DNA from: Patescibacteria group bacterium
GTDB taxonomy: Bacteria > Patescibacteriota > Minisyncoccia > Minisyncoccales > JASEJS01
Length of the DNA stretch: 5,346 nucleotides
Reading direction: 5' to 3'
Assembly: GCA_030016765.1 (NCBI GenBank)
Contig: JASEJS010000046.1
Location: 1 to 5,346, forward strand
The notes under the pieces were generated by a model. The model was not told where the DNA came from. It did not search any database and worked only from the letters and a program-made list of their open reading frames with translations. The position numbers and the translations under genes are program-made. Each line of letters starts with the position of its first letter. Positions within the stretch are counted from its first letter, which is position 1. Positions 1 through 5,181 of the stretch are shown here, piece by piece.

Positions 1-66
1 TAACTGTATAGCCTTGCGGGTATTCTTAACAAGATGGAACAGAAGTACTCCTTGATAAAGTTTCAT
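1..66 (-). CDS. Possible N-terminal fragment of a divergent gene, unidentified
   Basis: Reading leftward from an ATG at 66-64, the minus strand is open for all 22 codons to the window edge and gives MKLYQGVLLFHLVKNTRKAI followed by QL. I do not recognise the family and 22 residues are too few to assign one. There is no clear Shine-Dalgarno site in front of the ATG, but several genes in this window also lack one. A plus-strand frame of similar length is open here too (stop TGA at 86-88), so the openness alone is weak support. If real, the gene is transcribed away from the B12 operon. Confidence 0.2.
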   Translation of the reverse strand, partial: MKLYQGVLLFHLVKNTRKAIQL

Positions 67-79
67 AGTTTGCTATACT
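52..79 (+). promoter_or_regulatory. Likely sigma-70-type promoter of the B12 operon
   Basis: A -35 box TTGATA (52-57) and a -10 box TATACT (74-79) are separated by 16 bp. The -10 is preceded by TGC, an extended -10 signature. Transcription would start near 86 and read through the GC-rich leader into a complete riboswitch aptamer. This is the best-scoring promoter by eye in front of the operon, and its start site leaves the aptamer intact, unlike the alternative at 134-163. Confidence 0.5.
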
Positions 80-86
80 ACAATTG

Positions 87-153
87 ATCGGGTAGGATGC
101 CGACCCCAGGAGGTGTAGGGCCCGCTTGTTCCCTTGACAGCCCTAAAGCCGAT
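87..153 (+). other. GC-rich structure-prone leader upstream of the riboswitch
   Basis: This patch is clearly richer in G and C than anything around it. ATCGG (87-91) can pair with CCGAT (149-153), enclosing TAGGGC (116-121) paired with GCCCTA (140-145). GGGT (90-93) with ACCC (103-106) is a competing local stem. It begins right where the 52-79 promoter would start transcription. I do not recognise it as tRNA, SRP RNA, tmRNA or 6S RNA, and no T-run ends it. It could be a 5' leader domain of the riboswitch transcript or a small RNA. Confidence 0.3.
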
Positions 154-163
154 AATGTAAGAT
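134..163 (+). promoter_or_regulatory. Alternative weak promoter next to the riboswitch
   Basis: A perfect TTGACA (134-139) is followed after 18 bp by TAAGAT (158-163), a 4/6 match to a -10 box. The start would fall near 170, exactly at the 5' edge of the P2 stem of the aptamer, which would remove any P1 pairing. For that reason it looks less suitable than the promoter at 52-79. Confidence 0.25.
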
Positions 164-274
164 TGAAATGGACCTTCAAAATGGATGGGAAACACCGGTG
201 AAAATCCGGGACTGTGCCGCAACTGTGATCCAGTTTTTAAGGCTGGTAAGCCAGAATGCCGTCCAAATTAATTT
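160..274 (+). promoter_or_regulatory. Cobalamin riboswitch aptamer
   Basis: The conserved cobalamin-riboswitch core is present in order: GGGAA (187-191), CACCGGTGAAAATCC (193-207), the GCCGCAACTG block (216-225), and the B12 box AGCCAGAATGCC (249-260). The P2 stem is TGGAC (169-173) with GTCCA (261-265). A short variable stem pairs CCAG (230-233) with CTGG (243-246). A weak P1 can form between 160-164 and 270-274. In this family, binding of a cobalamin turns the downstream genes off, by early termination or by hiding the ribosome binding site. The nearest downstream gene is a transcobalamin-like protein, so sensor and regulated function agree. The family call is close to certain; the subclass is not assigned. 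Confidence 0.96.
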
Positions 275-280
275 AACTTA

Positions 281-326
281 ATTCTCTTCGAGCAAAGGGA
301 AGGGTAAACTAATCGATAAAGATTAG
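281..326 (+). promoter_or_regulatory. Riboswitch expression platform: candidate P13 and switching helices
   Basis: Two clean hairpins follow the aptamer: TTCTCTT (282-288) with AAGGGAA (295-301), loop CGAGCA, and CTAATC (309-314) with GATTAG (321-326), loop GATAAA. The first occupies the place expected for P13/L13, whose loop contacts L5 in ligand-bound cobalamin riboswitches, though I see no long loop-loop complementarity. Its 5' arm and loop contain TTCGAG (287-292), which is perfectly complementary to CTCGAA (340-345) in the downstream hairpin. The first hairpin and that long-range helix cannot coexist, as expected of a switch. Confidence 0.5.
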
Positions 327-333
327 GAAATTC

Positions 334-357
334 ATCCTCCTCGAAAGGGGATTTTTT
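334..357 (+). terminator. Riboswitch-linked terminator-like hairpin overlapping the gene 1 ribosome binding site
   Basis: ATCCTC (334-339) pairs with GGGGAT (347-352) across a 7-base loop, with one G-U pair, and is followed by TTTTT (353-357), T352 being in the stem: an intrinsic-terminator layout. The 3' arm contains AAGGGG (345-350), the ribosome binding site of gene 1, 12 bases before ATG at 363. The 5' arm contains CCTCC, an anti-Shine-Dalgarno sequence. The same helix could therefore act by stopping transcription or by blocking translation. The stem is only six pairs long, so blocking translation may be the more important effect. Confidence 0.55.
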
Positions 358-362
358 AATTT

Positions 363-2180
363 ATGAGAAAGAAAATTTTAATAATTTTTTTAGCAATATT
401 TATTATAGCCATTGGGTTATTTAGTTTTTCAATCTCCAAATCCGACCAATCCCAAATTGGTAGAGCAATTCAATATCTCAAATCTCAACCTCAAGATGCC
501 TGGAGCACAATGGCTTTGGCTGCAGCCGGAGAAACTAAGATTAATTTGAATCATTTAAAATCAATTCCTTCCGGCCAAGAATCAGCCACTACTTATTCTA
601 AATACATTTTGGCTTTATCATCAGTGGGGAAAGACCCAACCACTTTTGGGAATGAAGACTATCTAGCTAAATTGAAGGATTTTTATAATTTGCAAACAAA
701 TCAATTCGGAAATGAGAATTATCTTAATGATGATATCTGGGCAATTTTGGCCTTGGGATCAGTCGGTCAGGAAAATCTATCAATAGTTCAAGATGCTAAA
801 GATTATATTTTGAATCACCAAAATGCAGACGGAGGATGGAGCTATAATATTTCTTTTCTCTCTTCTGATACCAATGACACTGCTGCAGCAATTATGGCTT
901 TATTGGAAGCAGGAGTTTCCAGTTCTTCATCTGCTATTCAAAATGCGATTTCGTATTTGAAATCGGAACAAAACGATGACGGAGGATTCCCTTACCTGTC
1001 AAATTCGGTTTCTGATGCCTGTTCCGATGCTTGGGCAATTTCAGCTATTTATAAATTAGGCCAGGATCCTATTAGCTCAAATTGGATAAAAAATGGAAAA
1101 AATCCTTTAGATCATCTTCAATTTCTTCAAGATGAAGATGGCGGTTTCTGGTGGCAAGCTGAGGGAGATAACAAATTTTGTAGTTCTTTTGCCTTGATTG
1201 CAGTCTTAGGGAAGCATTATCCAGTTGAGACAATTTACAATAGCCATCATTTAAGAATTGAAGGTCAAACTGAAACTATTTGTAACACCGAAGTTTATGG
1301 AGGAACTCCTCTGGATTTAATAATAAATGGTTCTAAAATATGTGATTATAGTTATTCAATTACCGAATATCCCTTCGGTCTTTATTTGAAAAAGATAAAT
1401 AATGAACAAGATGGCTGGATGTACATGGTAAATACTGTTTCGGCTACAGTTGGAGCAGCAGATTATTATTTAGAACCCGAAGACGAAGTTTTATGGTTTT
1501 TTGGTCAATGGTTAGAGAAAGGCTGGTTTCCAACTAAAGTTGAATTAACCAAAACCGAGAATTTAGTTAAAATTCAAGTTAAATATTATAATTCTACAAC
1601 TAGTGATTGGCAGGACTTAGAACTGGAAGGAATAAAAGTAAAGATTAACTCTTCAGAATTTACGACAGATAATGCAGGCAGAGTTGAGATTTCCTTAACT
1701 AGTTTGGAAGATGGTTTTTATCAGGTATTTGTGGAAACTCAAATTATAAATGAAGTAGGTTATATTAGAAGCGAAAAAGTAAGTTTAAAAGTGGGTGAGG
1801 TTCCTTCAGAACACAAAGTAGGATTGAGAGTAGAAATTGAAAAAATCAAAGTCCCAGAAAAAGGAGAACAGGCTGTAATCAGTTTTTCAATCAGTCCAGA
1901 TATCTTAGATTTTGGAAAATTAAAGCTAGGGGAAAGTTCCACTCAAGATTTAACCATTGCCAATGGAGAAAGCAAAATTTATTTAGAACCAGAGGTGGCC
2001 GGAGCTAGCCTTTTTCAGGAGAATTTAGACATAGATGGAAAATTTTGGCAAATTTTCTCTACTGAATTAGAGAGAATGGAAAGTAAAACTTTCCCAGTTA
2101 AATTAACTATTCCTTCAGACTACAGTGGAAATTTTGGCTTAGCAGAAGGAGAAATTATTTTCTGGGCAATTAAAAAATGA
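363..2180 (+). CDS. Secreted transcobalamin-like cobalamin-binding protein (helical repeats + DUF4430)
   Basis: Residues 1-25 form a signal peptide or uncleaved anchor (MRKK, then a hydrophobic run). Residues about 30-290 are terpenoid-cyclase/prenyltransferase-type helical repeats, with GG-aromatic motifs NADGGW (154-159), NDDGGF (204-209) and DEDGGF (257-262). Residues about 296-382 match DUF4430, the transcobalamin C-terminal-like beta domain, with GWMYMVN (351-357) and YYLEPEDEVLWFF (368-380). Known transcobalamin and intrinsic factor have this same helical-barrel plus beta-domain order and sandwich B12 between the two. Two further beta-rich domains follow: an Ig/Cna-B-like one (about 390-478) and one of ASH-like appearance (about 486-605). 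Cys220, 273, 307 and 327 are the only cysteines and could pair outside the cell. The B12 riboswitch directly upstream strongly supports cobalamin capture. The start is set by AAGGGG at 345-350. It overlaps the next gene by ATGA. A cyclase enzyme is unlikely because of the signal peptide and DUF4430. Ligand binding itself is inferred. Confidence 0.85.
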   Translation: MRKKILIIFLAIFIIAIGLFSFSISKSDQSQIGRAIQYLKSQPQDAWSTMALAAAGETKINLNHLKSIPSGQESATTYSKYILALSSVGKDPTTFGNEDYLAKLKDFYNLQTNQFGNENYLNDDIWAILALGSVGQENLSIVQDAKDYILNHQNADGGWSYNISFLSSDTNDTAAAIMALLEAGVSSSSSAIQNAISYLKSEQNDDGGFPYLSNSVSDACSDAWAISAIYKLGQDPISSNWIKNGKNPLDHLQFLQDEDGGFWWQAEGDNKFCSSFALIAVLGKHYPVETIYNSHHLRIEGQTETICNTEVYGGTPLDLIINGSKICDYSYSITEYPFGLYLKKINNEQDGWMYMVNTVSATVGAADYYLEPEDEVLWFFGQWLEKGWFPTKVELTKTENLVKIQVKYYNSTTSDWQDLELEGIKVKINSSEFTTDNAGRVEISLTSLEDGFYQVFVETQIINEVGYIRSEKVSLKVGEVPSEHKVGLRVEIEKIKVPEKGEQAVISFSISPDILDFGKLKLGESSTQDLTIANGESKIYLEPEVAGASLFQENLDIDGKFWQIFSTELERMESKTFPVKLTIPSDYSGNFGLAEGEIIFWAIKK

Positions 2181-2791
2181 GAGGAATTTTACCTATCTTG
2201 ATAACAATTTCTCTTTTAGCATTTAATTTTGTTCAAGCTACAGCGATTAAAGTTAGTCCTCCAGAAATAAAAATTGAAACTCTTCAAGGTATTTTAACTA
2301 AGAAGGAAATAATGGTAGAAAATCCAGCTAATAATGTAGCCCTCTACGAAGTTTATGTAGATAATTTTTCTGACTGGATTAAATTCAAACCAGAAAGTTT
2401 TACTTTAGAAAGTGGAAAAAAACAAAAAGTCACTTTGGAGATTAAAAATGAAGAAAATGGAATTTTCTCGACTATGATTTCAGTGGTGGCTGAGCCCTTG
2501 TCCCAGCAGAAATTCAAAGTTGGTCCAGGAGTAAAAATTCCTTTAGAAATTAAAATTAGTTCCAGAGGAGACAAAGGAGTTTTTTTAGCTACAATTTTTC
2601 AAAATTTAACAGATTTTTTTCAAGAAAATAATTTAATTTATATTTTTGGAATAATTTTGATTATTCTAATTTTGGCTGGGATTCATAGAGAAAGAAAGAA
2701 AAGAGAAAAAAAGAAAAAATTACTCAACAAAGACTATTATCAGCCATCCTCTTTTGACAAGTCTTCAAATATAGACAAAAATATCAAATAG
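2177..2791 (+). CDS. Membrane-anchored Ig-like surface protein, putative partner of the cobalamin binder
   Basis: The 204-residue protein starts with a signal peptide (about 1-23, ending near VQATA). An extracytoplasmic beta-sandwich domain (about 24-128) has the pattern of DUF916/ASH-like Ig folds: VSPPEI, then an IMVENP strand, then FTLESGKKQKVTLEI. One transmembrane helix lies at about 153-169 and is followed by a strongly basic tail beginning HRERKKREKKKK, so the tail should face the cytoplasm. The ATG lies inside the stop of gene 1 (ATGA overlap), implying translational coupling and shared B12 control. I recognise no exact family. The inferred role is to tether or dock the transcobalamin-like protein, whose own C-terminal domain has a similar fold pattern, next to the membrane carrier. 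A generic surface protein is the alternative. Confidence 0.75.
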   Translation: MRGILPILITISLLAFNFVQATAIKVSPPEIKIETLQGILTKKEIMVENPANNVALYEVYVDNFSDWIKFKPESFTLESGKKQKVTLEIKNEENGIFSTMISVVAEPLSQQKFKVGPGVKIPLEIKISSRGDKGVFLATIFQNLTDFFQENNLIYIFGIILIILILAGIHRERKKREKKKKLLNKDYYQPSSFDKSSNIDKNIK

Positions 2792-2829
2792 GAATTATAA
2801 GGAAATAAGGTAGAATTAAATTTAAAAAT

Positions 2830-3399
2830 ATGACCGAATTTATTTTAACTAAAAAAAGAAAAATTCTAGAGCTTTCAATTGTATTGCTTTTGATTTTTAT
2901 TGGGGTCAGTTTGAGACTTCTTCCTCATCCTCCGAATTTCGCTCCGATTGCTGCCTTAGCCTTGTTTGGGGGCGTCTATCTTAACAAAAAATACGCTTTG
3001 ATTATTCCTTTATTGGCTATGTTGGCCAGTGATTACTTGATCGGTTTTTATAATTTTAAACTCATGGCTTCGGTTTATGGCAGTTTTCTTCTTATTGGCC
3101 TGATTGGTCTTTGGCTGAGAAAACATAAGAACTTTGGGACAGTGATTGGCAGCTCTCTTGCCGCCTCAACATTATTTTTTATTATTACTAATTTTGCAGT
3201 CTGGGCTTTTACCGTTTGGTATCCCAAGACCTTGTCAGGTCTTATCTGGTGTTATACCTTAGCGATTCCCTTTTTTAAAAATACAATATTAGGTGATCTT
3301 CTTTATGTCAGTGTATTTTTCGGCGCTTATGAGTTAATTTCAGTTTTATTAAAAAGTCCGAAATATGTCAGTGAGAGAGCCCCCTCCATCTCAATATAA
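2830..3399 (+). CDS. DUF6580-family membrane protein, candidate ECF S-component-like cobalamin transporter
   Basis: The 189-residue protein is almost wholly hydrophobic, with about six helices (near 13-29, 35-51, 54-70, 74-96, 104-125 and 135-173, the last possibly split). Signature stretches are RLLPHPPNFAPI (29-40), LASDYLIGF (65-73), ITNFAVW (119-125), WYPKT (130-134) and CYTLAIPFFKNTILGDL (141-157), which I associate with DUF6580. Size and topology resemble substrate-binding S components of ECF transporters, which for B12 include BtuM and CbrT. It lies 38 bp after gene 2 with no terminator between, so it is probably in the riboswitch operon; the Shine-Dalgarno site is weak. The single Cys141 lies in the conserved-looking C-terminal segment. 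No ECF ATPase or T subunit is encoded here. Sample stretches are visibly richer in G and C than genes 1 and 2. Family call is fairly firm; B12 transport is inferred from context. Confidence 0.8.
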   Translation: MTEFILTKKRKILELSIVLLLIFIGVSLRLLPHPPNFAPIAALALFGGVYLNKKYALIIPLLAMLASDYLIGFYNFKLMASVYGSFLLIGLIGLWLRKHKNFGTVIGSSLAASTLFFIITNFAVWAFTVWYPKTLSGLIWCYTLAIPFFKNTILGDLLYVSVFFGAYELISVLLKSPKYVSERAPSISI

Positions 3400-3721
3400 A
3401 ATCCGGCTAGTGATAGTTTCTCAAATAGAAGTAAGGGCAAACACCTTGCTTTTTGATTTTGGCTACTGTTTTTGGCGCAGATATTTCTCGAAGCTTTCGG
3501 TCAAAATATGAAAGAATGACTGGTCTCTTAATGTGGTTTCACTTTTGGGAGCCTGGTTTTACTATTTTTTCTTTATTTAATCTTTTTATCCCCAAAACAT
3601 TACCTCAAGCTTTTGGGCAAGGTTCTCTTAGTCAGTTCTTTATTTTTTTGATTTCTATCTTTTTTTAGCCATACAACATTATTCATCAAAAATTTATTAA
3701 AAAGGCTAGTAAATCAAGAAA
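3400..3721 (+). other. Intergenic stretch without an intact gene, probably decayed sequence
   Basis: No frame here looks like an intact gene. A TTG-started plus frame of 71 codons (3453-3668) lacks a ribosome binding site, is low-complexity at its end (FFIFLISIFF) and matches no family I know. A minus-strand frame (3558-3463, about 31 codons before its stop) reads protein-like with TLRDQSFFHILTESFEKYL but has stops on both sides. The left part might also be the decayed N-terminal half of the neighbouring transposase. No terminator with a T-run is visible after the stop of the membrane gene. Confidence 0.4.
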
Positions 3722-3960
3722 ATGAGATACACCGGTAACATCCTAAGATGCCAAAACCTAGTAAAATTAGGGTAGAAAAGGTCTTAAAAATTAATTAAAG
3801 ACCGAAGCCGGAAAACCTCTTCACTGCTATTGATAAATATTCCAAGATAGCTTTTGCCCGACTTTATACTTCCAAATTTTCCTATTAGGCCAGAGATTTT
3901 CTTTCTATTTAGTTTGCCCAAAAATACCTAAAAGTGTTACCGATGTCCTCATATTGTACA
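3722..3960 (+). mobile_element. Internally deleted IS481-like insertion sequence relic with inverted repeats
   Basis: Two imperfect inverted repeats frame this stretch. The left copy (3722-3740) reads ATGAGATACACCGGTAACA and the right copy (3952-3934), read on the minus strand, ATGAGGACATCGGTAACAC. Allowing one gap they agree at all but two aligned positions. The right copy continues outward to TGTACA (3955-3960). Between them is a broken transposase frame. A complete IS481-type element would exceed 1 kb, so most of it is gone. I see no clear target-site duplication, and the left outer end is degenerate. Confidence 0.55.
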
Positions 3961-3963
3961 TAA
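3748..3963 (+). pseudogene. Broken IS481-type transposase (DDE/rve domain fragment)
   Basis: One plus-strand frame reads MPKPSKIRVEKVLKIN, a stop at 3796, then RPKPENLFTAIDKYSKIAFA and RLYTSKFSY, a stop at 3886, then ARDFLSI, a stop at 3910, and a tail FAQKYLKVLPMSSYCT to TAA at 3961. FTAIDKYSKIAFARLYTSK is typical of the first strands of the retroviral-integrase-like catalytic domain in IS481/IS3-group transposases, including the first catalytic Asp (codon 3832-3834). The tail runs into the right inverted repeat. Three internal stops and loss of the second and third catalytic acidic residues make it inactive. A 6-bp inverted repeat GGTCTT/AAGACC (3780-3785, 3798-3803) lies inside it, without a T-run. 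Confidence 0.6.
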
Positions 3964-3965
3964 CC

Positions 3966-3997
3966 TTGATTATTTAAGTTTCTTAATTTATTATAAT
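3966..3997 (+). promoter_or_regulatory. Possible promoter of the glycosyltransferase gene
   Basis: A perfect TATAAT (3992-3997) lies 26 bp before the ATG at 4024. The nearest -35-like hexamer, TTGATT (3966-3971), is 20 bp away, which is longer than ideal. Transcription would start near 4004 and give a very short leader with no Shine-Dalgarno site. The AT-rich context makes chance -10 matches common. Confidence 0.35.
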
Positions 3998-4023
3998 TAC
4001 ATAATTTTAAAAATCAAATTGTC

Positions 4024-5181
4024 ATGGTTAAAATTTTATTTTTAGTTACTCAGTCAGAATTTGGAGGGGCCCAACATTATATTTTTGAAGTAGCCCGAAA
4101 TTTAGATTTAAAAAAATACAAAGTTTTAGTTGCAGCTGGTGAAGGAGATGGTGAATTTTTTAAGAAGCTCGAGAGTGTTCAAATTCAATACATTAGCTTA
4201 AAGCAAATGAAAAGGATTCCCTGGCCTTGGCAAATTTTTTTAGCAGTAAAAGAAATTTTTATTCTTTTAAAAAGAGAAAAACCAGATATCTTATTCTTAG
4301 CTTCTACCACAGCTGGCCTTTTAGGCTCATTTACAGCCTTTTTATTTAAACTAATAACCAAAAATTATAAATTAAGGACTATTTATCGTATTGGTGGTTG
4401 GGCTTTCCGTGATCCTCGACCTTTTTGGTTAAACCGAATTATCTTTTGGTTAGAGAAATGGACCTCTCCTTTTAAAGATAAAATCATTGTTAATTCAGAA
4501 ATTGATCGAGAATCAGCAATAAAATCAAAAATCGCTCCTCCAGAAAAAATAGTAAAGATTTATAATGGAATCGATGTTAATAATTTAGATTTCTTATCAA
4601 AAGAAAAAGCGCGAAATATATTAGTAAAAAATTTATCTTTTAATATTAAAGACGGAATAATTATCGGTACCGTAGCTAATTTCTATAAAACAAAAGGCCT
4701 AAAATACCTAATTGAAGCAGCTAATTTATTAAAAAATAAAACTGAAATTTCTTTTTTATTGATTGGGGAAGGAAAAGAAAGATCAAAATTAGAAGCTTTA
4801 ATTAAAAAAAAAGGTTTGGAAGATAATTTTTTTCTATTAGGTCGAATTTCAAATGCTTACAGATATTTCAAAGCCTTTGATGTTTTTGTTTTGCCTTCAC
4901 TAAAAGAAGGATTTCCTTGGGTAATTTTAGAAGCTATGGGGGCTGGCCTACCTATTATCGCTACTAGAACCGGAGCTTTACCAGAAATAATTGAAAATGG
5001 TATCAATGGAATTTTAGTGGAACCAAAAGATAGTCAAGCCTTAGCTTTAGCTATTAAAAAAATTCTTGAAAATAAAAAATTGGCTGAGAAATTTGGCCAA
5101 AATGCAAAAGAGAGAGTAAAGCAGAAATTTTCTTTAAAGAAGATGTTGGAGAGAACTGAAAAAATTTATAAAGAAATTTAA
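4024..5181 (+). CDS. GT4-family (GT-B fold) glycosyltransferase
   Basis: The 385-residue protein has normal length for this family. The N-terminal Rossmann domain starts MVKILFLVTQSEFGGAQHYI, with the glycine-rich loop at 13-16 typical of acceptor-domain starts in GT4 enzymes. The donor-binding C-terminal domain begins at GTVANFYKTKGL (215-226) and continues with LIGEGKER and LGRISNAYRYFKAFDVFVLP. It carries the E-x7-E signature KEGFPWVILEAMGAGLP with Glu295 and Glu303, followed by GALPEIIENGINGILV. Such enzymes move a sugar from a nucleotide-sugar to a lipid-linked or glycan acceptor at the inner face of the membrane. The exact sugar cannot be told. The converging sugar phosphotransferase supports a surface-polysaccharide locus. 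The start is the first ATG of the open frame; no Shine-Dalgarno site precedes it. Codon use is strongly AT-biased like genes 1 and 2. Confidence 0.9.
   Translation: MVKILFLVTQSEFGGAQHYIFEVARNLDLKKYKVLVAAGEGDGEFFKKLESVQIQYISLKQMKRIPWPWQIFLAVKEIFILLKREKPDILFLASTTAGLLGSFTAFLFKLITKNYKLRTIYRIGGWAFRDPRPFWLNRIIFWLEKWTSPFKDKIIVNSEIDRESAIKSKIAPPEKIVKIYNGIDVNNLDFLSKEKARNILVKNLSFNIKDGIIIGTVANFYKTKGLKYLIEAANLLKNKTEISFLLIGEGKERSKLEALIKKKGLEDNFFLLGRISNAYRYFKAFDVFVLPSLKEGFPWVILEAMGAGLPIIATRTGALPEIIENGINGILVEPKDSQALALAIKKILENKKLAEKFGQNAKERVKQKFSLKKMLERTEKIYKEI

Noticed and set aside
87..153. tRNA or known housekeeping RNA
   Set aside because: No T-loop consensus, acceptor stem or CCA end, and no SRP, tmRNA or 6S hallmark could be found.
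1760..1942. 60-codon minus-strand open frame
   Set aside because: It lies wholly inside the well-supported transcobalamin-like gene on the other strand and has no start signals or recognisable domain.
363..2180. Gene 1 as a terpene or squalene-hopene cyclase enzyme
   Set aside because: The helical repeats are similar, but it has a signal peptide, a DUF4430 domain, no recognisable DxDD-type catalytic motif, and a cobalamin riboswitch in front.
2170..2190. TGA recoding (as glycine) at the end of gene 1
   Set aside because: The TGA forms a normal ATGA overlap with a good signal-peptide start, and gene 1 ends naturally there; other genes use TAA and TAG.
2353..2574. 73-codon minus-strand open frame
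   Set aside because: It is a shadow of the Ig-like membrane protein gene, whose signal peptide, domain and membrane helix are coherent on the plus strand.
3453..3668. 71-codon plus-strand open frame
   Set aside because: It needs a TTG start, has no ribosome binding site, ends in low-complexity Phe/Ile/Ser sequence from T-rich DNA, matches no family I know and lies in decayed intergenic DNA.
3780..3803. Inverted repeat GGTCTT/AAGACC as the operon terminator
   Set aside because: The loop is AT-rich, there is no T-run after it, and it is about 380 bp past the last operon gene inside the transposase relic.
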